NCBI GenBank assembly: GCA_011009095.1
Contig: VTPC01000803.1
Location: forward strand, 71,517 to 135,516
Direction of reading: 5' to 3'
DNA length: 64,000 nt
Origin: Ignelater luminosus
Lineage: Eukaryota > Arthropoda > Insecta > Coleoptera > Elateridae
Positions 38,203 to 49,510 of this stretch are shown here, piece after piece. The position numbers and the translations under genes are program-made. Numbering within the stretch: position 1 is the first letter of the stretch; each line of letters begins with the position of its first letter. The notes beneath the pieces were generated by a model, which saw only the letters and a list, made by a program, of their open reading frames with translations, ran no database searches and was not told the origin of the DNA.

Positions 38203-38958
38203 TTAAGTGCGCGAAATCAGTGTTTTTTTGTAGCGCATGAGAATGGCAAAAAAGTCATTCGAATGCGCCAAAAAATCCTGAGACTGGTCAAATTCCAGCT
38301 TTTTCTTTAATAGGATCTCATCGAACACTACAACGCACATTTTTTCTTTTTCAGTCATTGATTTTGCCTTCAGATATAATTTTTTTACTAAACTAATATT
38401 TAGTCCAGTTTTTAAGTTACACACTTTCAACAAAGTTTGAATGGTTTTAATGGCGGGCAATTTAAATTTGAGGTTATGTAACATAAACTTAGTATATGCA
38501 CCTGGTGATTTGTAATGCAATGAAAGAGCTAGTTGCTTTTTGGCTTTTGACCATTTTTCTCGTTTTTGTTGTGGAACAGTTGCATATTGATAAATGTTTT
38601 AACTTCAGGGCTTTCATACTTATTTATCACGGCGCTGATGGAAAAGGACTAGGTTTTTTTTTCAATCTATACGTCTGAGATTGCTTTGCTTTCAACACTT
38701 TTTGAAGTCTTTTAACTTTAGTAGAAATAACTCTACATTGTCTTTTTAGCTTCACTTTCGTAGGTGTTTCCATGTCCAACTTGGACTGAGTGTGCTATAA
38801 ACCCTGAATGTTCTAGGCAAATTACTCTTGCATAGTATTTCCAAGTTTTCTTCACTGGAAACAGATGCCAAGCGCTTTCTTCCATAAGTTTTAAAGTTTT
38901 CCAAACTGCTTGATGTTCCTGTGTTAACTTCTTTTTCTGGAGCAGCAGGTGCCCACAC
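38203..38958 (-). pseudogene. P-element-like transposase fragment
   Basis: Reading the minus strand, a linker with a basic coiled-coil-like stretch (VKLKRQCRVISTKVKRLQKV) is followed by KREKWSKAKKQLALSLHYKS, then LPAIKTIQTLLKVCNLKTGL and MTEKEKMCVVVFDEILLKKK. This is the order found in P-element and THAP9 transposases: an ALSLHYKSP motif, LPS-TLR, then a VLLFDEM-IK motif with the first catalytic Asp. The fragment is frameshifted near 38600 and has lost the rest of the catalytic core. No N-terminal THAP zinc finger was found upstream, and a hAT-like insertion interrupts the region at 39093. It is a relic. Confidence 0.65.
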
Positions 38959-39084
38959 TTCCCGTCCTGTCTCTATAAATATAAAATGTGGGGGTCTAGA
39001 TAAAGATCCATGGTAATCTACTACATATGTAATGCAACGTGTGCTATCAGTAATTTTTGTCGTTCAGTTTTTGGGACAAAATAT

Positions 39085-40882
39085 GTCTGGCCCAGTGGCG
39101 TAATAACCGATTAAGAGCCCCCTCCCCCGCAAGAGTGTAAATAGGGCCCTCATTGTAAACATATAAATAAAAAATAGAAATTTGCATTATTTTATATAAA
39201 AGGCTACTTCTATTGTCGTTAATCATCTCTATTCGTGCCTGAGCACTGGCTTTAGAGGCCGTTTGGCCTCTCTTCAGCCCGTGGAATGAAATGGATGAAT
39301 GCTGTTCGTAATGCTCGTCGCTTTGGATTAATGGTGATTCGGTTGTAGAGTCTTCGTCGTTGGAGGCAAGGTTGTGAAGTCAGCTTGAGACGCTAGATTT
39401 CGTTTTGTCGTTGGCATCGCGGCGTTCTTGATTAATCGGATTACTTGATGTTGTCAGAGTTAATAATTGTCGAATTCGTATTTGATGAATTTCTGTTTTG
39501 ATGTAGACAACAGCGACGGGTGAAGATGTCGTAGGTGGTGCAGCGTTAACGGGATTGGAATTGGTGTTAGTTATGAATTGATGGGACGTTGGTAGATAAA
39601 TAGTTGATTGATTGAGGTAGGTATGGTTAATGATGAATGATTAGTGGATTTGGATTTGATTGGTTTGATATGATAATTGGAATGAGAGTAGATGTGGCAA
39701 ACGGTTCTTTTCAGAAACACAACACCCCACGGTACGCGCCGGATTTGGGAAGGAATGGGATGGGAGAGGAAGGGGAGCACCAATGCGGTAACGGACGGAA
39801 GCAGAATTTTAGCGGAGCCTCTGGCGCGAATATCAGCCGTGGAGTCCTGGATTAATGATGGCGACCTGCCTCCAGTGCAGGTCGTTTCGATGAGGCTGAG
39901 AAATGGACTGGAACCCTGCCGGCTCTACGCCCCGACCGTAACACAAGGAGTCGGCAAGTGGAGTTGGAAACTACCACCCGGCGTCCAACCGGATGTTGAA
40001 TTTCCTTGAAGTGCTGCTTACTTTTCTGCTTCAGTGCATTACCGCACCGACTGGATCCGAGTCGATCGTTTCGCGTGGCGCTCGAAGCCGGACTCATTTT
40101 TTTTCTATATACAATTACTTCTGCAAATGATTGTACTTTGTTCGGGCTCTAAAATTTATCTAATTTTTAAATCTATTTACATTTAAGCGTGTAAAAAGCT
40201 AACCATTGAAATTTGCAGATGATAGCGGTTTTATAAAAACGTCAAGTTTTAGTAACTTTAATTTTCTCTTGTGTATCTTCCCATAAGTTTCATTTTTGGT
40301 CACCGCTTAAATGCACTCGTTTTAGGCAGTATTTAAAAAATTAAAAAATGGAAGCAAGTAGTAGTTTAATAACTACACAATCTTTCTCATAAGAAATGAA
40401 GAACAAAACGAATGTTAATACAAATCTCCCTATTCGATCTAATTAACAATGAGCAGTCTAAACTTTTCCTTTGAGAAACTGACCATTCTGAGTTTATAGA
40501 TTTCTAGAAAAGACAATTAGGGCTTTTCAGAAGTGCATTATTGTATTACAGTTTAAAAGTTTCTTTTGTATTGAAAATTCTTTCATATCCCATGATTCAC
40601 AACCTATATACTTACTTAACCGAAAAATAATTAGACATTCTTCTGATTGGAATTTAAACACGTGCAAACCATACCCTGGTTATTTATTAATACATACGTA
40701 CTTGAAAAATACAGTTTTGACAGTTAGTGGTGCTATTTCATAAAGTGACGATAAAACGATAAAGAACGACCCGTTAATTGCATAGTTGAAAAGAAATAAT
40801 GGAAACAATGTGATTCATCTTATGGGTACTCTTTTCTTTGGGCCCCCGCACTGGGGATAGTTGTTACGCCACTGGTCTGGCC
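39085..40882. mobile_element. hAT-like transposon, 1782 bp, with perfect 8-bp target duplication
   Basis: The element (39093-40874) begins CAGTGGCGTAATAACC and ends with the inverted CAGTGGCGTAACAACT. It is flanked on both sides by the identical octamer GTCTGGCC (39085-39092 and 40875-40882). An 8-bp duplication and CAGNG termini are hAT hallmarks. The interior has no hAT transposase motif that I can see, so this copy is non-autonomous. About 39216-40095 is much richer in GC than the AT-rich outer parts. It is inserted next to or into the P-like transposase relic and must be younger than it. Confidence 0.8.
39216..40095. other. GC-rich interior of the hAT-like element, origin unknown
   Basis: Roughly 50 percent GC against about 30 percent around it. 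It opens with the palindrome GAGGCCGTTTGGCCTC and ends before an 8-T run. Overlapping open frames exist on both strands (39692-40009 plus, 105 residues, with KWSWKLPPGVQPDVEFP at the end; 39852-40097 minus, 81 residues), but neither matches a family that I recognise. Captured host or foreign sequence, or an old nested insertion, are both possible. Confidence 0.45.
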
Positions 40883-41309
40883 GACAAAAATTATCGAAAA
40901 AATCCATCGAAAAGGCAAGTTCCTTTAATGTTCACTGCATCATAAATACTAAGTTTATAATGTTTTCAGTCCAGAAAGCTATGCTTTATTGTACTAGTCA
41001 TATAAATATAAAGTAAATTGGACTCTACTGTCAATGTCAGACAATATATTGTCACAGATATAAATATAACATTAATAACTATAGCAACAACCAAAGAACA
41101 CTTTGATACTTTCATTTTTAGAAACCAAAAAACATACATTAATGAACAGCAATTACAGAGTATACAACTAATAGCGGCCGACGGTAAGGTTTACGACGTG
41201 AACACGACGACAGCAAGTAACCGACTGAAAAATCTCGGAACCAATTGCCTTAGAACGCCCCCTGGTTGTCGGAACCAGCGTTAGCTACGAATATCTCCAT
41301 TTACTTGCG

Positions 41310-42017
41310 CCTCTTTCACAAATCCCTTACTCAATGATTATACCCTTAATAGAATATTGCTTCGATAGCAAAATTGCATAATTCACTGTTTAATTCCGTT
41401 TTTAAACTTTCTTTTGTCCGGTACTGTATACTCCAATCTCTTGTTTTACTGGATTTAGCTTTCTAAAGTACTTAATAATGTTTGGACGTGTGCGAGAATC
41501 CATGAGAAGACGCGTTAGAGCGTGCATCGCAGGTGAAAGTGGACATTTTAAACAGTTGTTGATTTGATATTTATTGTTAATTATTCATTTGTTTCAATAC
41601 TTACAAAGAAAAAATAAAATCGTATTTTTAAATGTTAAATTGCCTATATCTCGTTTATTGGGGACCACTACACAAAGGGTCATAAAATCTATTATACCAT
41701 TATACCCAGGTAACAACTTTCTTTCATGTTTCTCAAAATTCTAAACAGATGTTCTTAGAATGCACCCGCATAACCTTGACTATAATTGCTTGCTTTCAGT
41801 TTGTCCAATTTGAACCCAGTTGACTATTATGTTTAAATATACATTGAAAATTGGGGTTTCTCAGTGACACAACACGGTTGCAGGGACGTACTTAGGAACA
41901 ACATTGAATGAAAAAAAGTGATTTATTAAAGTTTATAAATTTCTAGTATTTTTACGTTAATATCGGTGTATTACAATACGAATAAGCACCTGTTTAAATA
42001 AATACCCCAAGTTTGAA
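41310..42017 (-). repeat. Right inverted repeat flanking the P-like/hAT zone
   Basis: The reverse complement begins at a TATACAGGGTATTTTC end (42017) and contains GGCAATTTAACATTTAAAAA and ATTGAGTAAGGGATTTGTGA, in the same order as in the left copy but with a longer middle part. Either the two ends belong to one large element or they are two oppositely oriented copies of a repeat family. Confidence 0.5.
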
Positions 42018-42211
42018 AATACCCTGTATAATTAGGTCATTGTACAACAACGCTGATTACAAGTCCAAAATGAACAGTGGCTATTTTTGCTATTCTCAAT
42101 ATTGAAGAAGTTGTGGGCATTTTTAGTTGTAGACTGTAAAATACAAAAAACGCAATTTTACTTATCAAAATCTTTAATTACACTAACCTACTATAATAAT
42201 TGTTTGAAATG

Positions 42212-42672
42212 CAGGGGCAGATTTACTCTGGTGGAGGCTTCTAGGCAAAAATTGGTAGTGGCCCTCATGTAGAATAAAATATTATTAAAACTAGGTACAA
42301 GAAATTGTGAAAATGCCATGACGAACACTGCACGTTTAGGTTATCAATATATCATAAACAGACTGCATCCATATTTTATTGAATGTTGATAAAGTAGAAT
42401 CAGGGTAGAATACCGTTCTTTTGAAAATGGAGCGAAATTTAAAAGTATAATTCTTTTTAACATTCATTTGGTTTTTGTAATTAATTGTGACTAATGTAAT
42501 AAAAAAATATTCCTTGAGAAAACATAATTTTAATTTAAAAAAAAAAGATGTAAAAAATTTGTTTTTTCTATCCTTGTTTATTGATCTTTATTCTTTATAA
42601 TGCAAACATAGAATGTTTTGGTGGAGGCCCCTAGGCACTGCCTCGATTGCCTACACGTTAAATCCGGCCCTG
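42212..42672. mobile_element. hAT-type MITE copy A, 461 bp
   Basis: Left end CAGGGGCAGATTTACTC and inverted right end CAGGGCCGGATTTAACG. Flanking octamers TTGAAATG and TTAAAATG differ at one position, fitting an 8-bp hAT target duplication. Both sub-ends carry a GGAGGCC(T/C)CTAGGC-like block. Non-coding. A second copy lies at 62353-62642. Confidence 0.75.
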
Positions 42673-43291
42673 TTAAAATGGTTGCCGATGCTGACCGGGT
42701 CTTGTGCCAAAAAGTTAACATTAAAACAAGGTTTGTCAATTTAGATCACTACCGTGTGTGCTAACCGCACATGAGACGACTTTTGATAAATAAAATTGCG
42801 ATTTCCTTCTACAATTAAAAATGTCTATACCCCTTCAATATTGAGAATATCCAAAAAGGCTACTCTTTATTTTCGGCTTGTAATGATCTAAACTATACAT
42901 TGATGGAATGTCGAATTTATATCACGGGGCAACCTGTATAATTCTCAAAGCGCGTTAGATAATTCATAACTATTATTGCTTAAAGTGATAATTCAATCAA
43001 TACGTTCGATATTTACCCAATTTAGCAGCGTGACCATTAGTTTTCAGTTTAAACTGGTCTTACATGTATGGTTAAGCATTTTAAACGATTTTAGGTTGGA
43101 TTGCATGACAACACCTATAAACGCAATGTTATCAGTTTTATATAAAATGGAATTAACATCTTTAGTAATTTTTATGTCTTCAGTTTAGTAAGTTATAGGT
43201 CCGGTTTTTTCACAGTTAGTTAACTTTAACTGAAAGTTGTTTTTTTTTAATACACCTCTACTAACAGAAACAATATCAAATTGTTATATCA
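42673..43291. other. AT-rich spacer between the MITE and the copia zone
   Basis: No gene or repeat that I can support. The short frame at 42976-43188 has no motif. Confidence 0.35.
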
Positions 43292-43420
43292 TGGGCGCCG
43301 GCAGAATGTTTCTCAGGGGGGTGCAACCAATTTTGGAGAGGGGGAGTAGAGGTTGGAAGTTAAATTTCACTACACGTTTCAGTAATTAAGTGTTCCGTTT
43401 AATATTCGCCTTTACAACTG

Positions 43421-43636
43421 CTAAAAAGGGCTCCATTTTTCCTTATCGCTGGCAACACTGGTCAACGTGGGCAACCTTGTTTTGGTTATCAAAAATAAAA
43501 AATATATACCAAGTGACCATTGAATTAATTGTGAACTGTCAATTTTGTAATTCCTTTTCAAAAGTAAAAATAAAATTATTATTCAAACTTTTCATACATT
43601 GTAAATTGATTAGCCTATGGAGTTGTGTTTAAACTA
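43421..43636 (+). repeat. 5' LTR of the copia element
   Basis: About 210 bp from TAAAAAGGGCTCC to GTTGTGTTTAA, a near-identical direct repeat of 47663-47878. The exact borders are uncertain by a few bases. Confidence 0.85.
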
Positions 43637-43776
43637 ACTGTTTTTCCCTGCTGCACTTCTCTCCGCAACAGGTTATTGTGCCCAGTGCGAATGAAGTAAA
43701 AAAGTGATATTGCAGACAACTACGCCACTCTAATAAAGCTCAAGTTGCACGGATCCAGTGAAAATAATAGAGCAGA

Positions 43777-46700
43777 ATGGACGGAAAAAGGCAAGTAAAT
43801 TCATATGGAATAGAAAAGTTTAACGGGAAGAAATTCTCTCTCTGGAAATACCAGTTAGAGATAATTTTTAGAGCCGAAGGTCTTTCTGAAGTTGTTACCG
43901 GTGCTGAAAAACGTTCTGAAAAGGATGACAGCAAACAGGCAGATTGGGACAAAAAGAATGCCAAAGCTATGCTCATTTTGTCTACGTGTATGGAGTTTGA
44001 GCAGTTACAAACTGTCATGACCTGTACGACTGCCGCTCTCATGTGGACCAGACTTAAGTTAATTAATGAGCAGCGTTCATCCGTAAATAAAACAAGCTTA
44101 AAGCAGCAATTCTTTAACTATAAAATGCCTACAAATTCGTCAATTGCAAGCTTGTTGGGGGACGTTGAATCACTTGTGCAAGCATTAACAGATGTCGGTG
44201 AGACTGTTAGCGATATTGACAAAATTGCCAAGGTGTTAGGATGTTTGCCACCTAAATATAATGTCTTTGTAACAGTTTGGGACTCAACGGATGAAACCAA
44301 GCAAACCTATGATAATTTGACCTCTCGTTTATTAAAAGAAGAGCAACGATTACAGCTGGATGTAGAGCAGTCAACCTCAGCTCTTGCCGCGCTGCAGGTT
44401 AAAAGTGCCGACTTACCAAAGCGGAAATTTTGCCATTTTTGTAAACGGAAAGGACATCTAAAGAGGGAATGTTTTCGCAGAATTAACCAGCAAGGAAACA
44501 CCAAACAAGAGACAAATGATTCGACCAATAATGACACCACTAAACGCCAAGGTTCCATTACTCATCACGCTTTGGTTGCAGAAGTGAATCATTGCTTAGA
44601 TTTTGTGCTTATAGCAGAGAAAAAAAACATTGAGGCACGAGTGTCCGAAGATACTTGGTTGGCCGACAGTGAAGCTTCTAAGCACATAACTTCTCAGCGT
44701 GCATGGTTCCAAGAGTTCTCTCAACTGGCATCATACATTCCAATACAAATGGGAGACGATAGGATCATTTATGCTGTTGGGATTAGAACAGTGCCAATAA
44801 CGGCCCTGGTTAAAGGCAAGTGGGAGCATCGAACATTAACAAACACCCTGTATGCTCCAGAAATGAATAAGAATCTATCCTCAGTGGGAGCTAGCGCTGC
44901 TCTTGGGCACACAGTGTCGTTCACGGGGGACTCCCGAATCGGTGCTACAGCATGCATTTTAGACCGATGCAAATCGAGCAGGCCAATACAGCTACAGAAG
45001 ATCAAGTAATGCTATGGCATGAACGCCTTGGGCATGTGAGTTTTTCAAAAATTGAGCAACTTCAGCAGGATGGAGTTATTAATATTCCTCCTTTTAAAAA
45101 TGTACCTTTTTGTGAAATTTGTCAGTTTGGAAAACTACACAGGAAGCCTTTCACGACAAACCCCTCTCGATCTCAAGTGCCCGGAGAATATATTCATTCA
45201 GATGTTTACGGAAAAATGCCAGTCCAGTCTATTGGTGGAGCAAACTATTTCGTTGTTTTCAAAGACGATTTCTCAAGCTACAGAAAAGCCTATTTTGTGC
45301 AACACAAAAGTGACGTTTTTGCAAAATTTTTGGAATTTAAAAATCTATTGGAAAAGCAAACCGGTAATCAACTAAAGGTATTCAAGAGCGATCAAGGTTC
45401 TGAGTACATTAATTCAAAGTTTGATTCTTACTTCAAGTCGAATGGGATTGTGCATGAGAAAAGCTCACCTTACACGCCAGAACAAAATGGCCGAATTGAA
45501 CGTGACCATCGATACACAGTTGAGGCAGCTAGGTCTATGTTACTGGGTTCTGGTCTACCAGAAAGCCTATGGGCTGAGGCTGTCAATACAGCGGTTCACA
45601 TTCTAAATAGAATCCCAATAAAGTTAAACAAAAACATTTCTCCTTACGAACTTTAGAAAGGAAAGCCACCCACGTTGGGCTATCTTAGAAAATTTGGTGC
45701 TCTGGCGTACATACACATTCCAAGAAAATTAAAAACAAAATTTGAAGCAAAATCAAAGAAACTGATCTTGATTGGTTATGAGGATGAGAGTCCGAATTAT
45801 CGATTATATAATCTTATTGAAAAAACAGTTACAGTCTTCAATGAATCAGTTCAGGCCGATAAACCTGAATTTCTCAAATCGTATGCTGTTTTTCGTAATG
45901 TTGTAAATGAAACTGAAGATATTTGTGATCCTCTTACACACGAAGCAGAGGAGGATGCCCCTGCAAATGAAATCGCTTCAGAGAATATGGGTAAAGACGG
46001 TGCATCATCTTCAGCATCCGACACTATTGGATTAAGAAGTCGTGCCTCTATTATGAAACCTAAACGATTTGATGATTTTGATATGGGATGTGTTGCGGTT
46101 ATGAACGAACCTACCACTTTTAAGGAAGCCAGGTCAAGTGCTGATGCAGATTCCTGGAAGGAAGCCATGAAAGAAGAAATGGAGGCTCTGAAGTCAAATG
46201 ATACGTGGACTCTTGTACCAAGACCGAAAAGTAAGAATATTATTAAGAGTAAGTGGGTTTACCGTATTAAAACAAGTCCGAATAACGGGGTGACTCGATT
46301 CAAAGCTCGCTTGTGCGCTAAGGGTTACACCCAAGTCGAAGGGATCGACTTCAAAGAGACTTTCGCTCCAGTAGTGAGATATGATTCCGTTCGCATTCTA
46401 TTATCAATAGCAGCAGTTAGGGATTTAGAGATTAGACAATTTGACGTAAAAACTGCCTTCTTAAATGGTACACTGGAGGAAGAGATTTACATGTCTCAAC
46501 CTCCTGGGTTTGAAGAAGGAAACCTAGTTTGCAAGCTTAACAGAAGTCTTTATGGCTTGAGACAATCTCCTTACTGCTAGAACAAAACTTTTGTAAAATT
46601 TCTATCATAATTTTCTGTCAAGAAATTAGATTCAGACAAGTGTTTTTAAAGTCAAATTTAGAAATGAAGATCTTATCTTAGCCTTATTTGTGGATGATGG

Positions 46701-47646
46701 ACTTTTAATGAGGAATGATCCAGAAGTTCTTGATCAGTTTATAGCTGTAATGAACAGAACGTTTGAGTGTACCGTGTGTGACTCAAATCAATATGTTGGT
46801 CTAGAAATCATTCGAGATAGACCAAATAAAACTATCTTCATTTATCAACAGTCCTATGTTTCCCGAATTTTAAAATTATTTAACATGGAAGACTCCAAAT
46901 CTGCAAAGGTACCAGCTGAACCAAATTCTTTTCTTCAAAAACTAAAAAATAATCTAGCTGGAGAAGTACCCTATTGGCAAACAGTTGGCATGCTAATGTT
47001 TTTGGCCATTGTCTCAAGGCCTCACATAATGTTTTCAGTGGCTCAAGTAAGCAGATTCCTGGATAATCCATCAAAGGAACACTGGACAGCTGTAAAGAAA
47101 ATTCTCAAATATTTGAAAGGTACGTCCGACTGTGGTATTTGCTATTCAGGTGCAAATCTGGAGCCACAGACTTATTCTGATGCTGACTATGCCGCAGATG
47201 TTGATACCAGAAAATCCATCAGCGGGTATACTGCTATCATGGCTGGCAGAGCAATATCATGGAGCTCGAGGCAGCAGAAATGTGTTTCAAGATCTACAGC
47301 TGAAGCTGAGTACGTGAGCGTTTCGGATGCTGCACAAGAGGTTCAGTGGCTACGAACATTTTTAAAAGAGCTAGAAGTGTTCGAGGGCCCCATTACTCTC
47401 TTTGTGGATAACAGGACAGCCATACAAATAAGCAAAGGGACTGAACACCACAAGCGTTCGAAGCACATTGATGTTCCATACCACTACATCAGACATTGTA
47501 TTGAAGAAAGTGGTCTCAAAGTGGAGTACGTTCCGACAGAACTACAGGCAGCCGATATGATGAAGAAGGCGTTGGGGGCGACTAAGCTACGAGCTAATTG
47601 CAATATGCTCTCCCTGGGGCCTCGACCAACTCGACGTGCTGTGTAA
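43777..47646 (+). pseudogene. Copia gag-pol coding region (fossil)
   Basis: The gag part starts MDGKRQVNSYGIEKF at 43777 and carries the UBN2/gag fold and a CCHC zinc knuckle around 44430-44470. The integrase part (about 45.0-45.65 kb) has the HERLGHVS...CEICQFGK zinc site and a core with YTPEQNGRIER. The reverse transcriptase part (about 46.1-46.8 kb) has the copia start [18 protein letters not shown] and [11 protein letters not shown]. The RNase H part (about 47.1-47.6 kb) has SDADYAADVDTRKSISGY and AEAEYVSVSDAAQEV. It looks broken, with about three breaks. Confidence 0.88.
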
Positions 47647-47662
47647 ATGGAGAGTGGGAGTC

Positions 47663-47878
47663 TTAAAAAGGGCTCCATTTTTCCTTATCGGTGGCAACAC
47701 TGGTCAACGTGGGCAACCTTGTTTGGGTTATCAAAAATAAAAAATATATACCAAGTGACCATTGAATTAATTGTAAACTGTCAATTTTGTAATTCCTTTT
47801 CAAAAGTAAAAATAAAATTATTATTCAAACTTTTCATACATTGTAAATTGATTAGCCTATGGAGTTGTGTTTAAACTG
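47663..47878 (+). repeat. 3' LTR of the copia element
   Basis: Direct repeat of the 5' LTR with about three differences. It follows the purine-rich tract at 47648-47660. Confidence 0.85.
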
Positions 47879-48351
47879 CATCAATTCTTCGTTTTATTTA
47901 CTACTGATATGTCCTCTCTCATGTAGTCTTAAGTTTGTATTCTAGTTTGACATTTAGTCTAAAAGACAGGGGGGTGCATGTGCATCCCCCTCGCGACGCC
48001 CATAAGGCTTTTAAGAATTTAAAATTGTCAATTCATCATCCATTACTGAAATATTGCATTGCCCCATTCCTTGTTGAACACCCTATCTTTCTTAGCTAAA
48101 AGACCTTAAAGTTTAATAACATTCTAAAATTTTGTTATATTTCATTTATAACATTTTAAATTTAACTTTGAATTTATTTTAAAAATACTGACATAATATG
48201 AAACTGGAGATAAATGGATCAATAGATGTCTTTTACAGAGTAAAATCAACACATGAATAATCTAAAATGAGGTGCCAAAGTATACACTAATACTAAGGAG
48301 CCAACTATGAACAAGTAGTCTTAGTGGACTTATACATACTCTTTGTTTATA

Positions 48352-48629
48352 GTGACCAAGCAAGGTGGATGAATGGCTAATGCTCTAGTTTGCAATCAGG
48401 AGGCCTGAAGTTTGTTGTATTCCCTGGTTATTCTCATTAACGTTTACTGTGGTTTAATTTATATATAGTTGCTCCAAACGATCTTTGGACACATGTCATC
48501 AAGCGGACGCACTGTATATATTTATACACCTAATTTGTTAGTTTTTATGTTTTGTTTTTATTGATGATTGTAGATAATACATGTAATTCATGTGGTTTAA
48601 TAAACTACTACTACTACTACTACTACTAT
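48352..48629 (+). repeat. tRNA-derived SINE with (ACT)n tail
   Basis: The head reads like a tRNA with box A region GGATGAATGGCTAATGCTC and a decayed box B (AGTTTGTTGTATTCCC for the usual GGTTCGANTCC). A body follows, and an ACT trinucleotide run closes it at 48604-48629 after GGTTTAATAAACT. Tails of simple repeats are usual for insect SINEs. A 20-bp segment (GATCTTTGGACACATGTCA, 48480) is inverted at 48730-48747. Confidence 0.6.
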
Positions 48630-49329
48630 AGTTACTACATACATTCTCTTTACTGTACATAGTGGGATAATAAAGGATAGAAAACAAATGATATTTGTCA
48701 CGCCAGTACTGTGCTAGTCAGTAATTTGTGACGTGTGTCCAAAGATCAATTGGAACAATAGTAGGTAAGTGGTACAGATGAAAACTGCAATTGTAATTTT
48801 CAGAGACCTGATTACTTCTTGTTCCATTGTTCCTATGATTTCTATGTCTGGCTGAAGAGGGACTTCTAAATGGTCCAATTGCTTGAAATTTGAATTTTTA
48901 TCACCTATTACACTAATTCAAATAAAGATAATTGTACATTATTTCTGCTTGCACCATTTACACCCTAAATATACTGTTGGTCTTTTTATACATATTTAAT
49001 GGTTTTAAATAGAAGCATTAATTTCTTAGTTGCATTGAACTCAAGTGCTTTTAGTTTTTAATAAAAAAAGAGCAAAAGTAAATAGAACATGATAGTGTCT
49101 TTTAGACTGCCTTTTGCTGTTCCAGTCTTAAAAATATAATTATAACTTTTACACTTTTCTCTGGCAGTATTAAAAAGAGATAAGGCAATGCCATTTAAGT
49201 GTGGTAGAACTTTCACATTGCTGTTGCTAATTGGTGTACAAGATACAGAACCTAGCTAAAACTCTGATGACAAAGAAATAAACATTTAGAGTGCTTAACT
49301 GCTTTGCAATAATGTGTTGCAAATGGTTT

Positions 49330-49465
49330 GACAGATCTTGACGCCATTTACCTGTATACTTCTTACACACATCCATTCTTTAATTAACGTTGTACTGCTG
49401 ATGTAATTATGTCACCACATCTTAACATGACATGTCCACTAATCTCTGCTGCTGCTTATTGATGA
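49330..49465 (+). repeat. Dispersed repeat, copy 1
   Basis: Shares TTTACCTGTATACTTCTTAC, CTGATGTAATTATGTCACCA and ACTAATCTCTGCTGCTGCTT, in this order, with the reverse complement of 61550-61690. Family unknown, non-coding. Confidence 0.55.
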
Positions 49466-49510
49466 TAGCAGATAAGACTACGATATATTTTGCAATAATG
49501 ACTAACATAT

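Larger units (their letters stand above)
43421..47878 (+). mobile_element. Copia-type (Ty1/copia) LTR retrotransposon, fossil copy
   Basis: About 4.45 kb with LTRs of roughly 210 bp at 43421-43636 and 47663-47878, a primer-binding-site-like GGTTATTGTGCCCAG after the first LTR, and a purine-rich tract (GGAGAGTGGGAG) before the second. Parts in copia order: gag with a zinc knuckle (CHFCKRKGHLKREC), protease region, integrase, reverse transcriptase and RNase H, ending near 47646. ACTGC at both borders may be the 5-bp target duplication. The two LTRs differ at about three of 210 positions, so it is a comparatively young insertion. It looks broken, with about three breaks in the coding part. Confidence 0.9.
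43292..48005. mobile_element. Possible MITE host of the copia insertion
   Basis: ATGGGCGCCG at the left (43294) and ATGGGCGTCG as the reverse complement of the right end (about 48003) form short TIRs. Next to each is a G-rich block with AGGGGGGTGCA. Without the copia element the host would be about 255 bp. No target duplication is evident. Confidence 0.35.

Noticed and set aside
40883-41300. N-terminal THAP zinc finger for the P-like transposase
   Set aside because: I looked for the C2CH pattern on the minus strand upstream of the hAT insertion and did not find it.
44118-46168. Several minus-strand frames in the copia zone
   Set aside because: Antisense shadows of the gag-pol region.
48352-48440. 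Functional tRNA gene
   Set aside because: Box B is decayed, no clean cloverleaf can be drawn, and the body plus ACT tail mark a SINE.
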